The notes below the pieces were generated by a model. It did no database searches. It saw only the letters and a program-made list of their open reading frames with translations, and was not told where the DNA came from. A program made the translations under genes and the position numbers. Positions 16,266-23,230 of a DNA stretch of 64,000 bases are shown here, in pieces; within the stretch, counting starts at the first letter, position 1, and each line of letters opens with the position of its first letter. The stretch spans positions 1 through 64,000 of IMG/VR virus record IMGVR_UViG_3300024336_000001; one strand, given 5' to 3'. The DNA is from a virus.

Positions 16266-16481
16266 CTACTTAAATAAATGTGTCGATGCCTCCAGGAAAA
16301 GTGAAATAAAAATAATCCCAATTAAATAACCGCTTAAAATAAGCGTGACCAACAAAACAACCACTAGCCCGTAACCTAAAAACAGGGGCCAGGTTAAAAT
16401 CCTTTTAAATAGCTTTCCAAAATTAATGAAGCGGGGTAGGGCAGGGGATGAAATATTGGTAGTCATTATGCTGGCATCCAT
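16266..16481 (-). CDS. Small membrane protein
   Basis: A 71-residue protein with one long or two short hydrophobic segments (WPLFLGYGLVVVLLVTLILS, then YLIGIIFISLFL). AAGGGA stands before ATG 16481; ATG 16466 is an alternative. No family is recognised. It precedes arsR by 19 bp and may share its transcript. Confidence 0.55.
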   Translation of the reverse strand: MDASIMTTNISSPALPRFINFGKLFKRILTWPLFLGYGLVVVLLVTLILSGYLIGIIFISLFLEASTHLFK

Positions 16482-16782
16482 AGCGGGTCCCTTTTAAATT
16501 CAACCATAAATATAATAAACATAATTTTGCAGCCCCTTTTCATATGCAAAAATAAATCCCAATAAAATAAACAAAATTCAATTTCTCTATATTTCCAAAA
16601 AACCATAAAAAAACAAAAAGGTCAATAGGTTTTACAATAATAATAAACAAGATATTTCAATGTTTATTAATTTTCATAAGTGGGAATATTATAGTATGAA
16701 GGTCGGTACGCCGATCAAGTTGACGCATGGGGGAAAAGTACGCTGTTTAGCGTACTTTTAATACTAAATTGAGGCTGAGTTA
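16482..16782. promoter_or_regulatory. Divergent control region with two dyads
   Basis: This 301-bp gap between divergent genes is very AT-rich. It holds an inverted repeat AATAAACA-11-TGTTTATT (16642-16668) and, at 16734-16759, an 11-bp-arm palindrome (AAAAGTACGCT, loop GTTT, AGCGTACTTTT) that shares AAAAGTAC with the twin palindromes at 12940-13011. These could be operators for the HTH protein at 16783. I see no gene. Confidence 0.55.
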
Positions 16783-17271
16783 ATGTGGTATAAAATACTT
16801 AAGGAATATATTAAAACGTCAAAAATGAGCCTTGTTCAATTTGCCGGGATACTTGGCATTTCTAAGCAATACCTAAGTGACATTCTCTCTGGTAGAAAAC
16901 CGCCACCAAATGCAGACACCATTATAAAAATCCTAGAATATTTTGAAAATAAGTTAGCATTATCACACGAAGAGGTTTATGTTTTTTTAGTAGCGGCCAT
17001 AAAAGAAAAAGCCCCGGAGAATATTAGGCGTTTGCTAAATGAGCTTGGAGCCAGGCTCCACCAAGAGATTGTTGTAAATGAGCAACTAACGAACGAGATA
17101 CAAAAAAGAGAATTGCACGAAGTTATTATTGGGCAATATACACATAGAATCTTGCAGGGAATATCTTTTATTGATGAGTCTGACAAGGCTTTGGTACTCA
17201 GGTTTATGGACTCACTTTTAAATCAACCGACAGATAGAATCGTTAAATTTCTGGAGTTGATAGAGCCATAA
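16783..17271 (+). CDS. XRE-family regulator
   Basis: A 162-residue protein with an N-terminal helix-turn-helix (SLVQFAGILGISKQYLSDIL, then SGRKPPPNADTI at about 16-47) and a helical C-terminal region of about 100 residues likely to dimerise. Length and layout are like the regulator at 27594-28133, so both could be repressors of the same general type, though the sequences are far apart. It has a weak GAGG ribosome site, and it sits beside the iteron region, so a role in copy control is possible. Confidence 0.75.
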   Translation: MWYKILKEYIKTSKMSLVQFAGILGISKQYLSDILSGRKPPPNADTIIKILEYFENKLALSHEEVYVFLVAAIKEKAPENIRRLLNELGARLHQEIVVNEQLTNEIQKRELHEVIIGQYTHRILQGISFIDESDKALVLRFMDSLLNQPTDRIVKFLELIEP

Positions 17272-17470
17272 CATAGGGTTTTAAACGATTTGTTTAGGCA
17301 TAAAAAATAGCAAATTAGGCACGGAGTGACTGGCGACAGCTAACTGGCTTTTTGGGGCCTTATATATACATATACATATAAACCTATAAAAACAAAAAAT
17401 AATATAAAACAAAAAAATAGTTAAAAAAGCTAATATAAGGAATTAGCGGAGTGAAAACGCATAGTTTTTA

Positions 17471-17482
17471 CATAATCTCGCA
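17471..17482 (+). other. Half-site CATAATCTCGCA, recombinase-type
   Basis: CATAATCTCGCA is identical to 36936-36947 before the recombinase gene and shares AATCTCGCA with the perfect palindrome at 18489-18518. It may be an isolated binding site for the recombinase next to the iterons. Confidence 0.45.
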
Positions 17483-17519
17483 ATAACAAACCCCCACACA
17501 AAAGGATTGAGCCTAAACC

Positions 17520-17636
17520 GGACATAATCCGTTTCACTTTGGACATAATCCGTAAAAAAGTGGACATTTTCCGTTAATAAGTGGCTATAATCCGTAGTGC
17601 TAAAAATAGCTAGGCACGAAATTGGACATAATCCGT
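17520..17636 (+). repeat. Iteron array, five forward copies
   Basis: Consensus GGACATAATCCGT. Copies begin at 17520, 17541, 17562 (GGACATTTTCCGT), 17583 (GGCTATAATCCGT) and 17624. The first four are exactly 21 bp apart and the fifth 41 bp on, so all face the same side of the helix. Such phased direct repeats are typical of iteron plasmid origins or of centromeres. No gene covers them. Confidence 0.85.
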
Positions 17637-17769
17637 AAATATAGCAAAAAACACCAAAAATAAATTTCAAACGAAAAAAATTTTGAAAAAATAAGACGCT
17701 GGAAAAACTTCACCATTATTATAAAGAAGCGAATACGCCAGAGATCATTATAGGAAAACAGCCAGAAAA

Positions 17770-17896
17770 ACGGATTATGTCCGATTTACGCACGAAGTCT
17801 AAAGAAAACTACGCCTTATGCTCAGTTTTTAACGGATAATGTCCAGTAAAATGCGGAAAATGTCCAAAAAACAGCACCTAGATACGGAAAATGTCC
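17770..17896 (-). repeat. Iteron array, four reverse copies
   Basis: The complement of the same 13-mer occurs at 17770-17782, 17832-17844, 17853-17865 and 17884-17896 with small changes (A/T centre). Together with the forward set it flanks a 133-bp AT-rich stretch (17637-17769) that could be the melting region of an origin. Orientation change around an AT-rich core is the notable feature. Confidence 0.8.
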
Positions 17897-17924
17897 AAAT
17901 TAAATAATGAGGGAAAAATAGAAA

Positions 17925-18020
17925 GCCCGGCCAAGCATTGTGTTTTATGGCGATAGCAAAAAGCTTTGAAACCTTAGTGTTAAGGAGGGCAACCTTAACT
18001 ACCACAAATGCTTGGCGGGC
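17925..18020. repeat. Large hairpin region, candidate structured RNA or origin element
   Basis: Arms GCCCGGCCAAGCATTGTG (17925-17942) and CACAAATGCTTGGCGGGC (18003-18020) pair over about 16 bp with two single-base bulges. The 60-nt interior contains further dyads, including CCTTA/TAAGG and GTTAAGG/CCTTAAC. It follows the reverse iterons. On the minus strand it is followed by TTTCTATTTTT, so it could be a terminator or the end of an antisense RNA. Confidence 0.55.
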
Positions 18021-18085
18021 CATTAGGGGGTAAAGGGACTCTACCCAACAATTCAAGCATACAGCAGGGCCAAGGAAAATGTCAT

Positions 18086-18103
18086 TTTAGTTTTTGGTAT
18101 AGG
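18086..18103 (+). promoter_or_regulatory. Second copy of the 18-bp TTTAGTTTTTGGTATAGG motif
   Basis: Identical to 6015-6032. It is followed by an inverted repeat GGTTA-CAGAA-TAACC and then by the open frame at 18147. Confidence 0.4.
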
Positions 18104-18146
18104 TTACAGAATAACCTTACGCACAAAGATAGCGAATAAAGGCAAT

Positions 18147-18428
18147 ATGCAAAAGCACTCAAGCAATAACATTAAACAACTAAAGAAAATGCGCTGTGCG
18201 GCAAAATACAGGGGTGGTTTTTTGGCAAAAAAGACAGCAATTAGAAAATCAAAGAAAAGCCAAGGAAGATCTCCGGGGGAGGTCATTTTATTCCTGGAGG
18301 CTTTTAAAAGCAAGACGCCAGTTAAAAAATTGAAGTTCTGCGTGTGGTGTGGAGGCCCTGCCTTCCCTATGGGTTTGGTTTTTTTCGCTCGTGTAAACAC
18401 CCCACCCCCTTTATATATAATGATTTGA
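18147..18428 (+). CDS. Doubtful small basic protein
   Basis: A 93-residue open frame in the control region, highly basic (KKTAIRKSKKSQGRSPGE) with a CVWC pair near residue 66. It has only a weak AAAGG site. The one argument for it is the shared 18-bp motif upstream. The end of the protein is not convincing. It may be non-coding DNA. Confidence 0.25.
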   Translation: MQKHSSNNIKQLKKMRCAAKYRGGFLAKKTAIRKSKKSQGRSPGEVILFLEAFKSKTPVKKLKFCVWCGGPAFPMGLVFFARVNTPPPLYIMI

Positions 18429-18488
18429 GCCTAAGCAACACAAAAACAAGTCGTTTTTACTTGCATAATTACCCCTAAAATCGTGCGT

Positions 18489-18518
18489 AATCTCGCATAA
18501 AGTATATTATGCGAGATT
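18489..18518. other. Perfect 12-6-12 dyad, candidate recombinase crossover site
   Basis: AATCTCGCATAA, a 6-bp centre (AGTATA) and TTATGCGAGATT form a perfect palindrome of 30 bp except for the centre. This is the layout of tyrosine-recombinase core sites such as loxP, dif or cer. The 12-bp arm recurs exactly at 36939-36950 before the tyrosine recombinase gene, and 10 bp of the other arm at 36992-37001. A multimer-resolution or integration site is the likely role. Confidence 0.7.
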
Positions 18519-18559
18519 GTAACGCCACTCATTAGGCACAATAAAAGGGTTATTATATC

Positions 18560-18811
18560 AATGAAAATAAATTGTATTATAGGGGCTGAACAAGCGCAAC
18601 CGCTCCACAAGCTCCCCGAGCCCCTGCCCACCAACCCCCAACACCAAGCAATATGTATAATAAAACCTATTATCTATACACAACACGCACAATATATATA
18701 CAAAACAGCCTTATTCTATACATATTCAGCTTATCGGGATTGCCGATAAGTTGCTGATAGTAGTTGTATGGTATTTCCATATAACTGGTAGTAAATTAGG
18801 TAATCCCGAAT
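18560..18811. other. AT-rich intergenic stretch with hairpin
   Basis: No gene is seen. A C-rich strip (about 18600-18645) is followed by AT-rich sequence and a hairpin CTTATCGG-GATTG-CCGATAAG at 18730-18750, whose loop side could also pair with AATCCCGA near 18800. A further small dyad TATGG-TATTT-CCATA lies at about 18767. Confidence 0.5.
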
Positions 18812-19183
18812 TTATTTATCTTTAGTGTGTTTGTCTATGCCAAGCAACAAGTAAGAAGTTTCAATATTATTATGGTATATATCACAATGGGCACAAAAAA
18901 GGTGCTTTACATCATTGCTATTATGGCTAGTCCTCCCACACACAAAGCACGTTATAGTTGAGTTATTATCATTAACAATATAGGTAGGTTGTTCACTATT
19001 GTATAGGTGGAATAGCATTTGTTTAATAGCCTCAATGTAGGCTTTTAGTTGCGCCATATCTAGCAATAAACGCCTAATAATGGCATATAATTCAGGTTGA
19101 CTTTCAGTTGACTTGAGCTTATCTACAGTCTCATGTAGTTGTGTTTCAAGCTCTTTGAGTTTACCGATATGCGACTGAATCAA
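18812..19183 (-). CDS. Coiled-coil protein with C-terminal zinc ribbon
   Basis: A 123-residue protein. The first 60 residues form a coiled coil (KLKELETQLHETVDKLKS) and the C-terminal half carries CFVCGRTSHN and FCAHCDIYHNN, two CxxC pairs that should bind zinc. It overlaps the ORF6N gene by 4 bp (ATGA), so the two are coupled and may work together. Function unknown. Confidence 0.65.
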   Translation of the reverse strand: MIQSHIGKLKELETQLHETVDKLKSTESQPELYAIIRRLLLDMAQLKAYIEAIKQMLFHLYNSEQPTYIVNDNNSTITCFVCGRTSHNSNDVKHLFCAHCDIYHNNIETSYLLLGIDKHTKDK

Positions 19184-19779
19184 TTAAGTTCTTTCATATT
19201 ATTATCAAGCATATCTGATTTTTTTAATACCGTATGTGTGTCTTGAAAGTCATCTAATATTTTAGAAAATCTGTGTACTTCTCTACTTAATTGAAGCGTT
19301 TTATCATTTGATAACTTGCTTTCTACTTTTTGGTTTGCGTCTATAGCTTCAACTTTAGATTCAATATATTTTAGCTTTTGTTTTAGTAATTCGTATTGAG
19401 GCTGCATATATATTTGTTTTCTTAGAGCCACGAATATTTTTATAATCTTGTGGTTAATTTCAATAGCAATTTTGCTGTTTAGCACACTTGATAAAGTCAG
19501 TATGCCGTATTCATTATATACATAAGGAAGGTATTTAATGTTTTTGCCTTGTTTCAAGATTCCATTTTGGCATCTTGAAAGTTGCTCAACTTCGGATGAG
19601 GTTAATTGAAAAACAAAGTCCCCTGGAAATCGGTCAATATTTCTTTTCATTGCCTTGTTTAAATTCCCTGTTTTTACGCCATATAATTGCGCTAAATCAG
19701 AGTCTAGCATGGTTTTAATGCCTCTAAACTCGTAAATTTTTGAAGCAATATTTTCGTGTTCTACTATTGTTAAATCCAT
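19180..19779 (-). CDS. ORF6N-domain protein
   Basis: A 199-residue phage regulator-type protein. Residues about 10-110 match the ORF6N domain found in phage antirepressors: YEFRGIKTMLDSDLAQLYGV, NIDRFPGDFVFQL and KYLPYVYNEYGILTLSSVLN. A helical C-terminal tail follows. AAGGA lies before ATG 19779. A 31-bp palindrome stands upstream and a close relative lies within the gene, which may be its own operators. Confidence 0.85.
   Translation of the reverse strand: MDLTIVEHENIASKIYEFRGIKTMLDSDLAQLYGVKTGNLNKAMKRNIDRFPGDFVFQLTSSEVEQLSRCQNGILKQGKNIKYLPYVYNEYGILTLSSVLNSKIAIEINHKIIKIFVALRKQIYMQPQYELLKQKLKYIESKVEAIDANQKVESKLSNDKTLQLSREVHRFSKILDDFQDTHTVLKKSDMLDNNMKELN
19552..19580. promoter_or_regulatory. 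Internal copy of the ORF6N palindrome
   Basis: TTTCAAGATTCCA (19552-19564) and TGGCATCTTGAAA (19568-19580) pair at 12 of 13 positions. It lies inside the ORF6N coding sequence and shares its arm with the palindrome at 19796-19826. Confidence 0.6.
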
Positions 19780-19795
19780 TGTTTTATATCCTTAT

Positions 19796-19826
19796 ATTTC
19801 AAGATTCCAAATTGGAATCTTGAAAT
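19796..19826. promoter_or_regulatory. 31-bp palindrome before ORF6N gene
   Basis: Perfect 15-bp arms (ATTTCAAGATTCCAA and its complement) around a central A at 19811. It sits between the stop of the gene ending at 19826 and the ORF6N start. There is no T-run behind it on the coding strand, so an operator or RNA processing site is more likely than a terminator. Confidence 0.75.
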
Positions 19827-20026
19827 TAGCTTCCACGCTTTTTTACTATTTTTAACTCGTGCCCGAATTTATCTAAAATATTTTGTAGCTCGCTTACTTT
19901 TAAAGTGTTTTCCCTTAGCTTTGTTCCAAGGGTGTTTTTACTAAAGCCCATATCAAGGGAAATATCTTGCACCTTTTTACCGTGTTTATATATAAGCCCT
20001 ATTAGCTCATCCTTTGTATTTAACAT
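19826..20026 (-). CDS. Small HTH-type regulator, leaderless
   Basis: A 66-residue protein with a helix-turn-helix pattern (VQDISLDMGFSKNTLGTKLR) resembling short phage regulators. A promoter TTGTGA (20061-20056), 17 bp, TATACT (20038-20033) puts the transcript start at or next to ATG 20026 and there is no ribosome site, so translation is probably leaderless. It is the first gene of the unit with ORF6N. Confidence 0.65.
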   Translation of the reverse strand: MLNTKDELIGLIYKHGKKVQDISLDMGFSKNTLGTKLRENTLKVSELQNILDKFGHELKIVKKRGS

Positions 20027-20032
20027 ACTAAA

Positions 20033-20061
20033 AGTATATCAGTTATTAGAGAAAATCACAA
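20033..20061 (-). promoter_or_regulatory. Promoter of the ORF6N unit
   Basis: TTGTGA and TATACT separated by 17 bp, with the -10 box 6 bp before ATG 20026. Confidence 0.55.
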
Positions 20062-20120
20062 TAATTGAGTTGCCAGCACATATAAATAGATAGACAACAC
20101 AAGATACCGATGATTAACAC

Positions 20121-20149
20121 TTGACACAGAAGATGAAACGCTGTAAACT
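20121..20149 (+). promoter_or_regulatory. Promoter of the accessory operon
   Basis: TTGACA (20121-20126), 17 bp, TAAACT (20144-20149). It is the only strong sigma70-type promoter seen ahead of the genes 20558-27234. Confidence 0.65.
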
Positions 20150-20155
20150 GTGGTT

Positions 20156-20557
20156 ATAGCGTTGAGAAAGCGCAGGGATGGCCAGCCCTCAGCACTATAG
20201 AAAAAGTAAAAAATTAATTGATCTTTGAAAATTTGGAAAAATAAAAGCGGTGTGGGAATGACACCTATTAAATAGAAGGTTTAGCACACTGGAAATTTAA
20301 GACACGAAACGGCTTTTTTCTATTGAATGATAATCAATAGTTTATTAACAGAGAGCAGAAAAAGCGGATAAGGATTAGGCACAAGTAAGGTTTAATCAAT
20401 CGGGCTTATTAAGATGCTGAGGCATAAAAAACACTGGCAATCTTGATGCTTAATCCTTAGACGATACCGAACAAAAATCATTAACAAACAGTTTAAAAAC
20501 TAAATTGTTTTTTAATGGTTTTTAGCCATTAATTAAATAACAAATGGAGGGCATTAA
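20156..20557 (+). ncRNA. Long structured 5' leader of the accessory operon
   Basis: About 400 nt without a gene between the promoter and ATG 20558. Hairpins are visible: AACGCT/AGCGTT at the start, CTATTGA-7-TCAATAG (20320-20340), and a 9-bp closing stem TAAGGATTA/TAATCCTTA (20369-20377 with 20451-20459) that encloses 73 nt with inner pairing. AATGG/CCATT lies close to the end. It may be a regulatory leader, an antitermination element or a separate small RNA. Confidence 0.45.
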
Positions 20558-20929
20558 ATGAATAAAGAATTTTTAAATGATATAGAGGGGAGCTTTAAAA
20601 AACAATTTCCCAACTCATATATTGAAACTTGGCATAGCAAAAGATTTAGCGAAACATACAATATACATTTTTCATTAGGTAAGGACAAAACGGAATATTC
20701 ACACGGAATATTTGAAAACGATCCAATGGCACATAAATTACTTGTGTTTTTTCAGGACAACGAAAACAAACCGCTTTCTTTAGAGTCTGGCGGTGGGCTT
20801 TCTGATAAAAATTACAAAACGCTAACAAGAATCAGAAAAAAACAAGGCACGGAAGAGCAGATTTTAAAACACCTTGATAAATATTTTATTGAATTAAAAA
20901 GGTTGGTTATTGAGAACAATATTAAATAA
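20558..20929 (+). CDS. Hypothetical protein, first gene of accessory operon
   Basis: A 123-residue protein with a good GGAGGG ribosome site. It reads ETWHSKRFSETYNIHFSLGK and has mixed alpha/beta character. No family is recognised. Confidence 0.6.
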   Translation: MNKEFLNDIEGSFKKQFPNSYIETWHSKRFSETYNIHFSLGKDKTEYSHGIFENDPMAHKLLVFFQDNENKPLSLESGGGLSDKNYKTLTRIRKKQGTEEQILKHLDKYFIELKRLVIENNIK

Positions 20930-20945
20930 ATAAGGACGGTGCTAA

Positions 20946-21740
20946 ATGAATACATACGAACAAAAAAAACAACGAAAAATAGAAAGATACACGGATTTAG
21001 CAGAGAAGGCCAAAAACAAAAGTGCAGATTTATATAGAACTGCAAAGAGTAAAGCAAGTGTAATTCCTTTTGGGCAGCCAATTTTAGTTGGTCATCATTC
21101 AGAAAGCCGAGACAGAAATTACAGAAAAAATATTCACAATACGTTTTCACAAAGCTACAAAGAACAGGACAAAGCAGAATATTATGAAAACAAAGCCAAG
21201 GCAGTAGAAAACAACAAGGCGATAAGCTCAGATGATCCCGAAGCAATTGCAAAGCTAAAAAGTAAGATTGAAAAGATGGAAAAGCAAAGGGCGCAAATGA
21301 CGGCCATAAATAAAGCTTGGCGAGCTTATGCAAAAAAGCAAGATAAAAAGCCCTTGAATGAATTGAATTATAGCGATGAGGATATTTTAAAGTTAGAAAA
21401 AACTATTGAAAATAGTTATTCCATGGATAAAATCCCCTTTCCAACATACATGTCATCAAATCTTGGCCAAAACATAAGGGCAGCAAAGCAAAGGCTAGAA
21501 AAGCTTGAAACCAGAAAAAACCACACGACACAAGAAAAAATCATTAAAGGCATAAAAATTGTTGATAACGTGGAAGAAAACAGACTGCAAATGTTTTTTG
21601 CTGGTAAGCCTGAGCAAAGCATTAGGACAGAATTAAAACGAAATGGCTTTAGGTGGTCGCCTAGAAATGGGTGCTGGCAAGCGTTTATAAATAATAGGGC
21701 AAGGTATGGAGCGGAAAGGGTTTTAAATTTAATTGACTAA
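20946..21740 (+). CDS. DUF3560-domain protein
   Basis: A 264-residue protein matching the DUF3560 family of plasmids and phages. Signature parts are RYTDLAEKAKNKSADLY, IPFGQPILVGHHSE, DKAEYYENKAKAVEN and AISSDDPEAIAKLK. The C-terminal end has ELKRNGFRWSPRNGCWQAF, a module often found with it. The family is frequent next to antirestriction and conjugation-entry genes; the biochemical role is unknown. Confidence 0.85.
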   Translation: MNTYEQKKQRKIERYTDLAEKAKNKSADLYRTAKSKASVIPFGQPILVGHHSESRDRNYRKNIHNTFSQSYKEQDKAEYYENKAKAVENNKAISSDDPEAIAKLKSKIEKMEKQRAQMTAINKAWRAYAKKQDKKPLNELNYSDEDILKLEKTIENSYSMDKIPFPTYMSSNLGQNIRAAKQRLEKLETRKNHTTQEKIIKGIKIVDNVEENRLQMFFAGKPEQSIRTELKRNGFRWSPRNGCWQAFINNRARYGAERVLNLID

Positions 21741-21768
21741 GTTAAACACCGGCGAAAGGCAATAAATT

Positions 21769-22002
21769 ATGAACAAAACACTTGTTAAAAAGGTAAAGAA
21801 ATGGGCTATTTACTATTACAGGAACGCCAACACAAACAAAATAAATCTACTCCTAGAGGGTATTAAGTGCGGAAAAATAGATTATCCTTTGCAGTATCCT
21901 AGCGGATTTGTGGTTTATAACAATCCTTATATTTTACCAAAATATTTAAAAGACTATGTAAGCGCAAACTATAAAAAGTTAATCGAGGAGGCTTTAAGAT
22001 GA
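21769..22002 (+). CDS. Hypothetical small protein
   Basis: A 77-residue protein with many Tyr and Lys (KWAIYYYRNANTNKIN; FVVYNNPYILPKYLKDYV). It overlaps the next gene by 4 bp (ATGA). No family is recognised. Confidence 0.6.
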   Translation: MNKTLVKKVKKWAIYYYRNANTNKINLLLEGIKCGKIDYPLQYPSGFVVYNNPYILPKYLKDYVSANYKKLIEEALR

Positions 22003-22379
22003 AATATTTAAGTAATTATACAGAGGCAGCACAAACAGAGCTTTTTAATGAAACAGGGGCTTTCTTTGCTTTTTCTACAAAGCAATTTAACGAAGCTAAA
22101 AAAGAGGGTGTCACATATGTTGATTTAGGGGCAGGCTTAATAGCCCCAAAGGAACAATCAAAAAAGTTAATGGATGGTTTAGCCGAAATACAGCAAAAAG
22201 GTATTGAGCTAGATTTAAAAGAAAATGGCAAAAAAAATATTATATTGCGTGAGTTGGGCAATTATGAATGTTTTTATAGCTATGATATTGATCCTTGTTG
22301 TGATGCTTTAGAGCAATACGGAATAACTAGAGAGGAAATAGCAACGGTGTTTAATGAAAATAAACATATAGACGAATAA
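21999..22379 (+). CDS. DUF7659-like plasmid/phage accessory protein
   Basis: A 126-residue protein with AAQTELFNETGAFFAFSTKQ, VTYVDLGAGLIAPKE and an acidic C-terminal half (ECFYSYDIDPCCDAL). I recall similar proteins in plasmid accessory operons (DUF7659 type), but the match is tentative. GAGGAGG before the start. Function unknown. Confidence 0.6.
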   Translation: MKYLSNYTEAAQTELFNETGAFFAFSTKQFNEAKKEGVTYVDLGAGLIAPKEQSKKLMDGLAEIQQKGIELDLKENGKKNIILRELGNYECFYSYDIDPCCDALEQYGITREEIATVFNENKHIDE

Positions 22380-22391
22380 AAGGGGCAAGCT

Positions 22392-22673
22392 ATGAATAAA
22401 AAAAAATATGAACAGGAATTGAAGCGAATTAGATCGGGCAATGTAGATACTCAAAAAGTCATTTTACACATAGTACAAAGCGAAGCAGACAAAGAAGGGC
22501 ATTATATCCCTGCTATGGTTCATGAGGGTGTAAAAGGCTATAGCAAAACCTTAATTGATTGGAAAATTAAAGACTATAGCGAGGCTTTAAAAATAGCGCA
22601 GGAAGGCAATTTAGCTTCTGGTTTTTCAATAGAAACACAACAGGCAATTATCACATATTCAATGTTTGGATAG
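22392..22673 (+). CDS. Hypothetical small protein
   Basis: A 93-residue protein (KVILHIVQSEADKEGHYIP; DWKIKDYSEALKIAQEGN), helical, no family recognised. AGGGGC precedes ATG 22392. Confidence 0.55.
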   Translation: MNKKKYEQELKRIRSGNVDTQKVILHIVQSEADKEGHYIPAMVHEGVKGYSKTLIDWKIKDYSEALKIAQEGNLASGFSIETQQAIITYSMFG

Positions 22674-22687
22674 AAAGGCGGTGAAAA

Positions 22688-22843
22688 ATGAAATTTTACG
22701 CACAGAGTGAAAAACTTAAAACAAAGCACTATTTTTATGCAAAAAACTTTGTTGAGGCAAGGCATTGGGTAGTAAATCACCTAGATTTAAGCGGTGATTG
22801 GTTTATAAATAAAGCAAAAAAACAAAGGAGTGAAAGGCGGTGA
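22688..22843 (+). CDS. Hypothetical small protein
   Basis: A 51-residue protein with the ribosome site GAAAGGCGGTGA used repeatedly in this block. It reads HYFYAKNFVEARHWVVNHLD. It overlaps the next gene's start region. No family is recognised, though the pattern of a short strand then EAR.WV helix is common in small accessory proteins. Confidence 0.55.
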   Translation: MKFYAQSEKLKTKHYFYAKNFVEARHWVVNHLDLSGDWFINKAKKQRSERR

Positions 22844-22847
22844 ACAG

Positions 22848-23051
22848 GTGGACAAAGTTTACACCAGTAAGCACGAAAGCAGAGTTTATTTTGACGACCA
22901 CACAGTAGCCCGACTAACTATAGAGTACGCAAACGAGAACAGACCATTTGAAGCGGTTTTTTGTCCTGTAGGCGATATTTTAACGGTAATCCGACAACGC
23001 AGTATTTTAAAATTTAAAACGAAAGGCGGTGAAAAAGTTAATGGTAATTGA
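22848..23051 (+). CDS. Hypothetical small protein
   Basis: A 67-residue protein if read from GTG 22848, which follows AAAGGCGGTGA; an in-frame GTG at 22830 is possible with a closer AAAGGA. It reads HESRVYFDDHTVARLTIEYA, a beta-hairpin type small protein. It overlaps the next gene by 11 bp. Confidence 0.5.
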   Translation: MDKVYTSKHESRVYFDDHTVARLTIEYANENRPFEAVFCPVGDILTVIRQRSILKFKTKGGEKVNGN

Positions 23052-23160
23052 AATGGTACAAGTAAGCCCTGGGGTGTTCGCACCAGCAAGCACAGACACC
23101 CAAGGGCAGAAAGCCAAGCACCTTAATGAATGGCTCTATAGAATACAAAGTATAAAATAG
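23041..23160 (+). CDS. Hypothetical 39-residue protein
   Basis: A short frame starting at ATG 23041 behind GAAAGGCGGTGA, ending just before a terminator. It reads MVIEMVQVSPGVFAPASTDT. Support is the ribosome site and position; function unknown. Confidence 0.45.
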   Translation: MVIEMVQVSPGVFAPASTDTQGQKAKHLNEWLYRIQSIK

Positions 23161-23179
23161 CCGTTCCAAAGAATCAAAT

Positions 23180-23211
23180 AAAAATGTGGGGCTTTATCTC
23201 CCCACATTTTT
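23180..23211. terminator. Intrinsic terminator or attenuator within the accessory operon
   Basis: A perfect 12-bp stem (AAAAATGTGGGG / CCCCACATTTTT) with an 8-nt loop and T-run. It lies inside the operon and would reduce expression of the distal genes. It also shows that ATG 23186, inside the hairpin, is not a start. Confidence 0.85.
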
Positions 23212-23230
23212 AAGCGAAAGGAAAGAAATC

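Noticed and set aside
17470-17900. The GGACAT repeats as a CRISPR array
   Set aside because: The units are 13 bp with no unique spacers of constant 30-40 bp and change orientation; no cas genes are present.
17443-18056. Two 75-codon minus-strand frames across the iterons
   Set aside because: They are made of the repeated 13-mers and a hairpin, with no ribosome site and no plausible protein character.
20812-21333. A 173-codon minus-strand frame with hydrophobic runs
   Set aside because: It lies opposite the DUF3560 gene; the Phe/Leu richness is the complement of Lys/Glu codons there.
23186-23230. Earlier ATG (23186) for the gene ending at 23803
   Set aside because: It is inside the stem of an intrinsic terminator; ATG 23231 has its own ribosome site.
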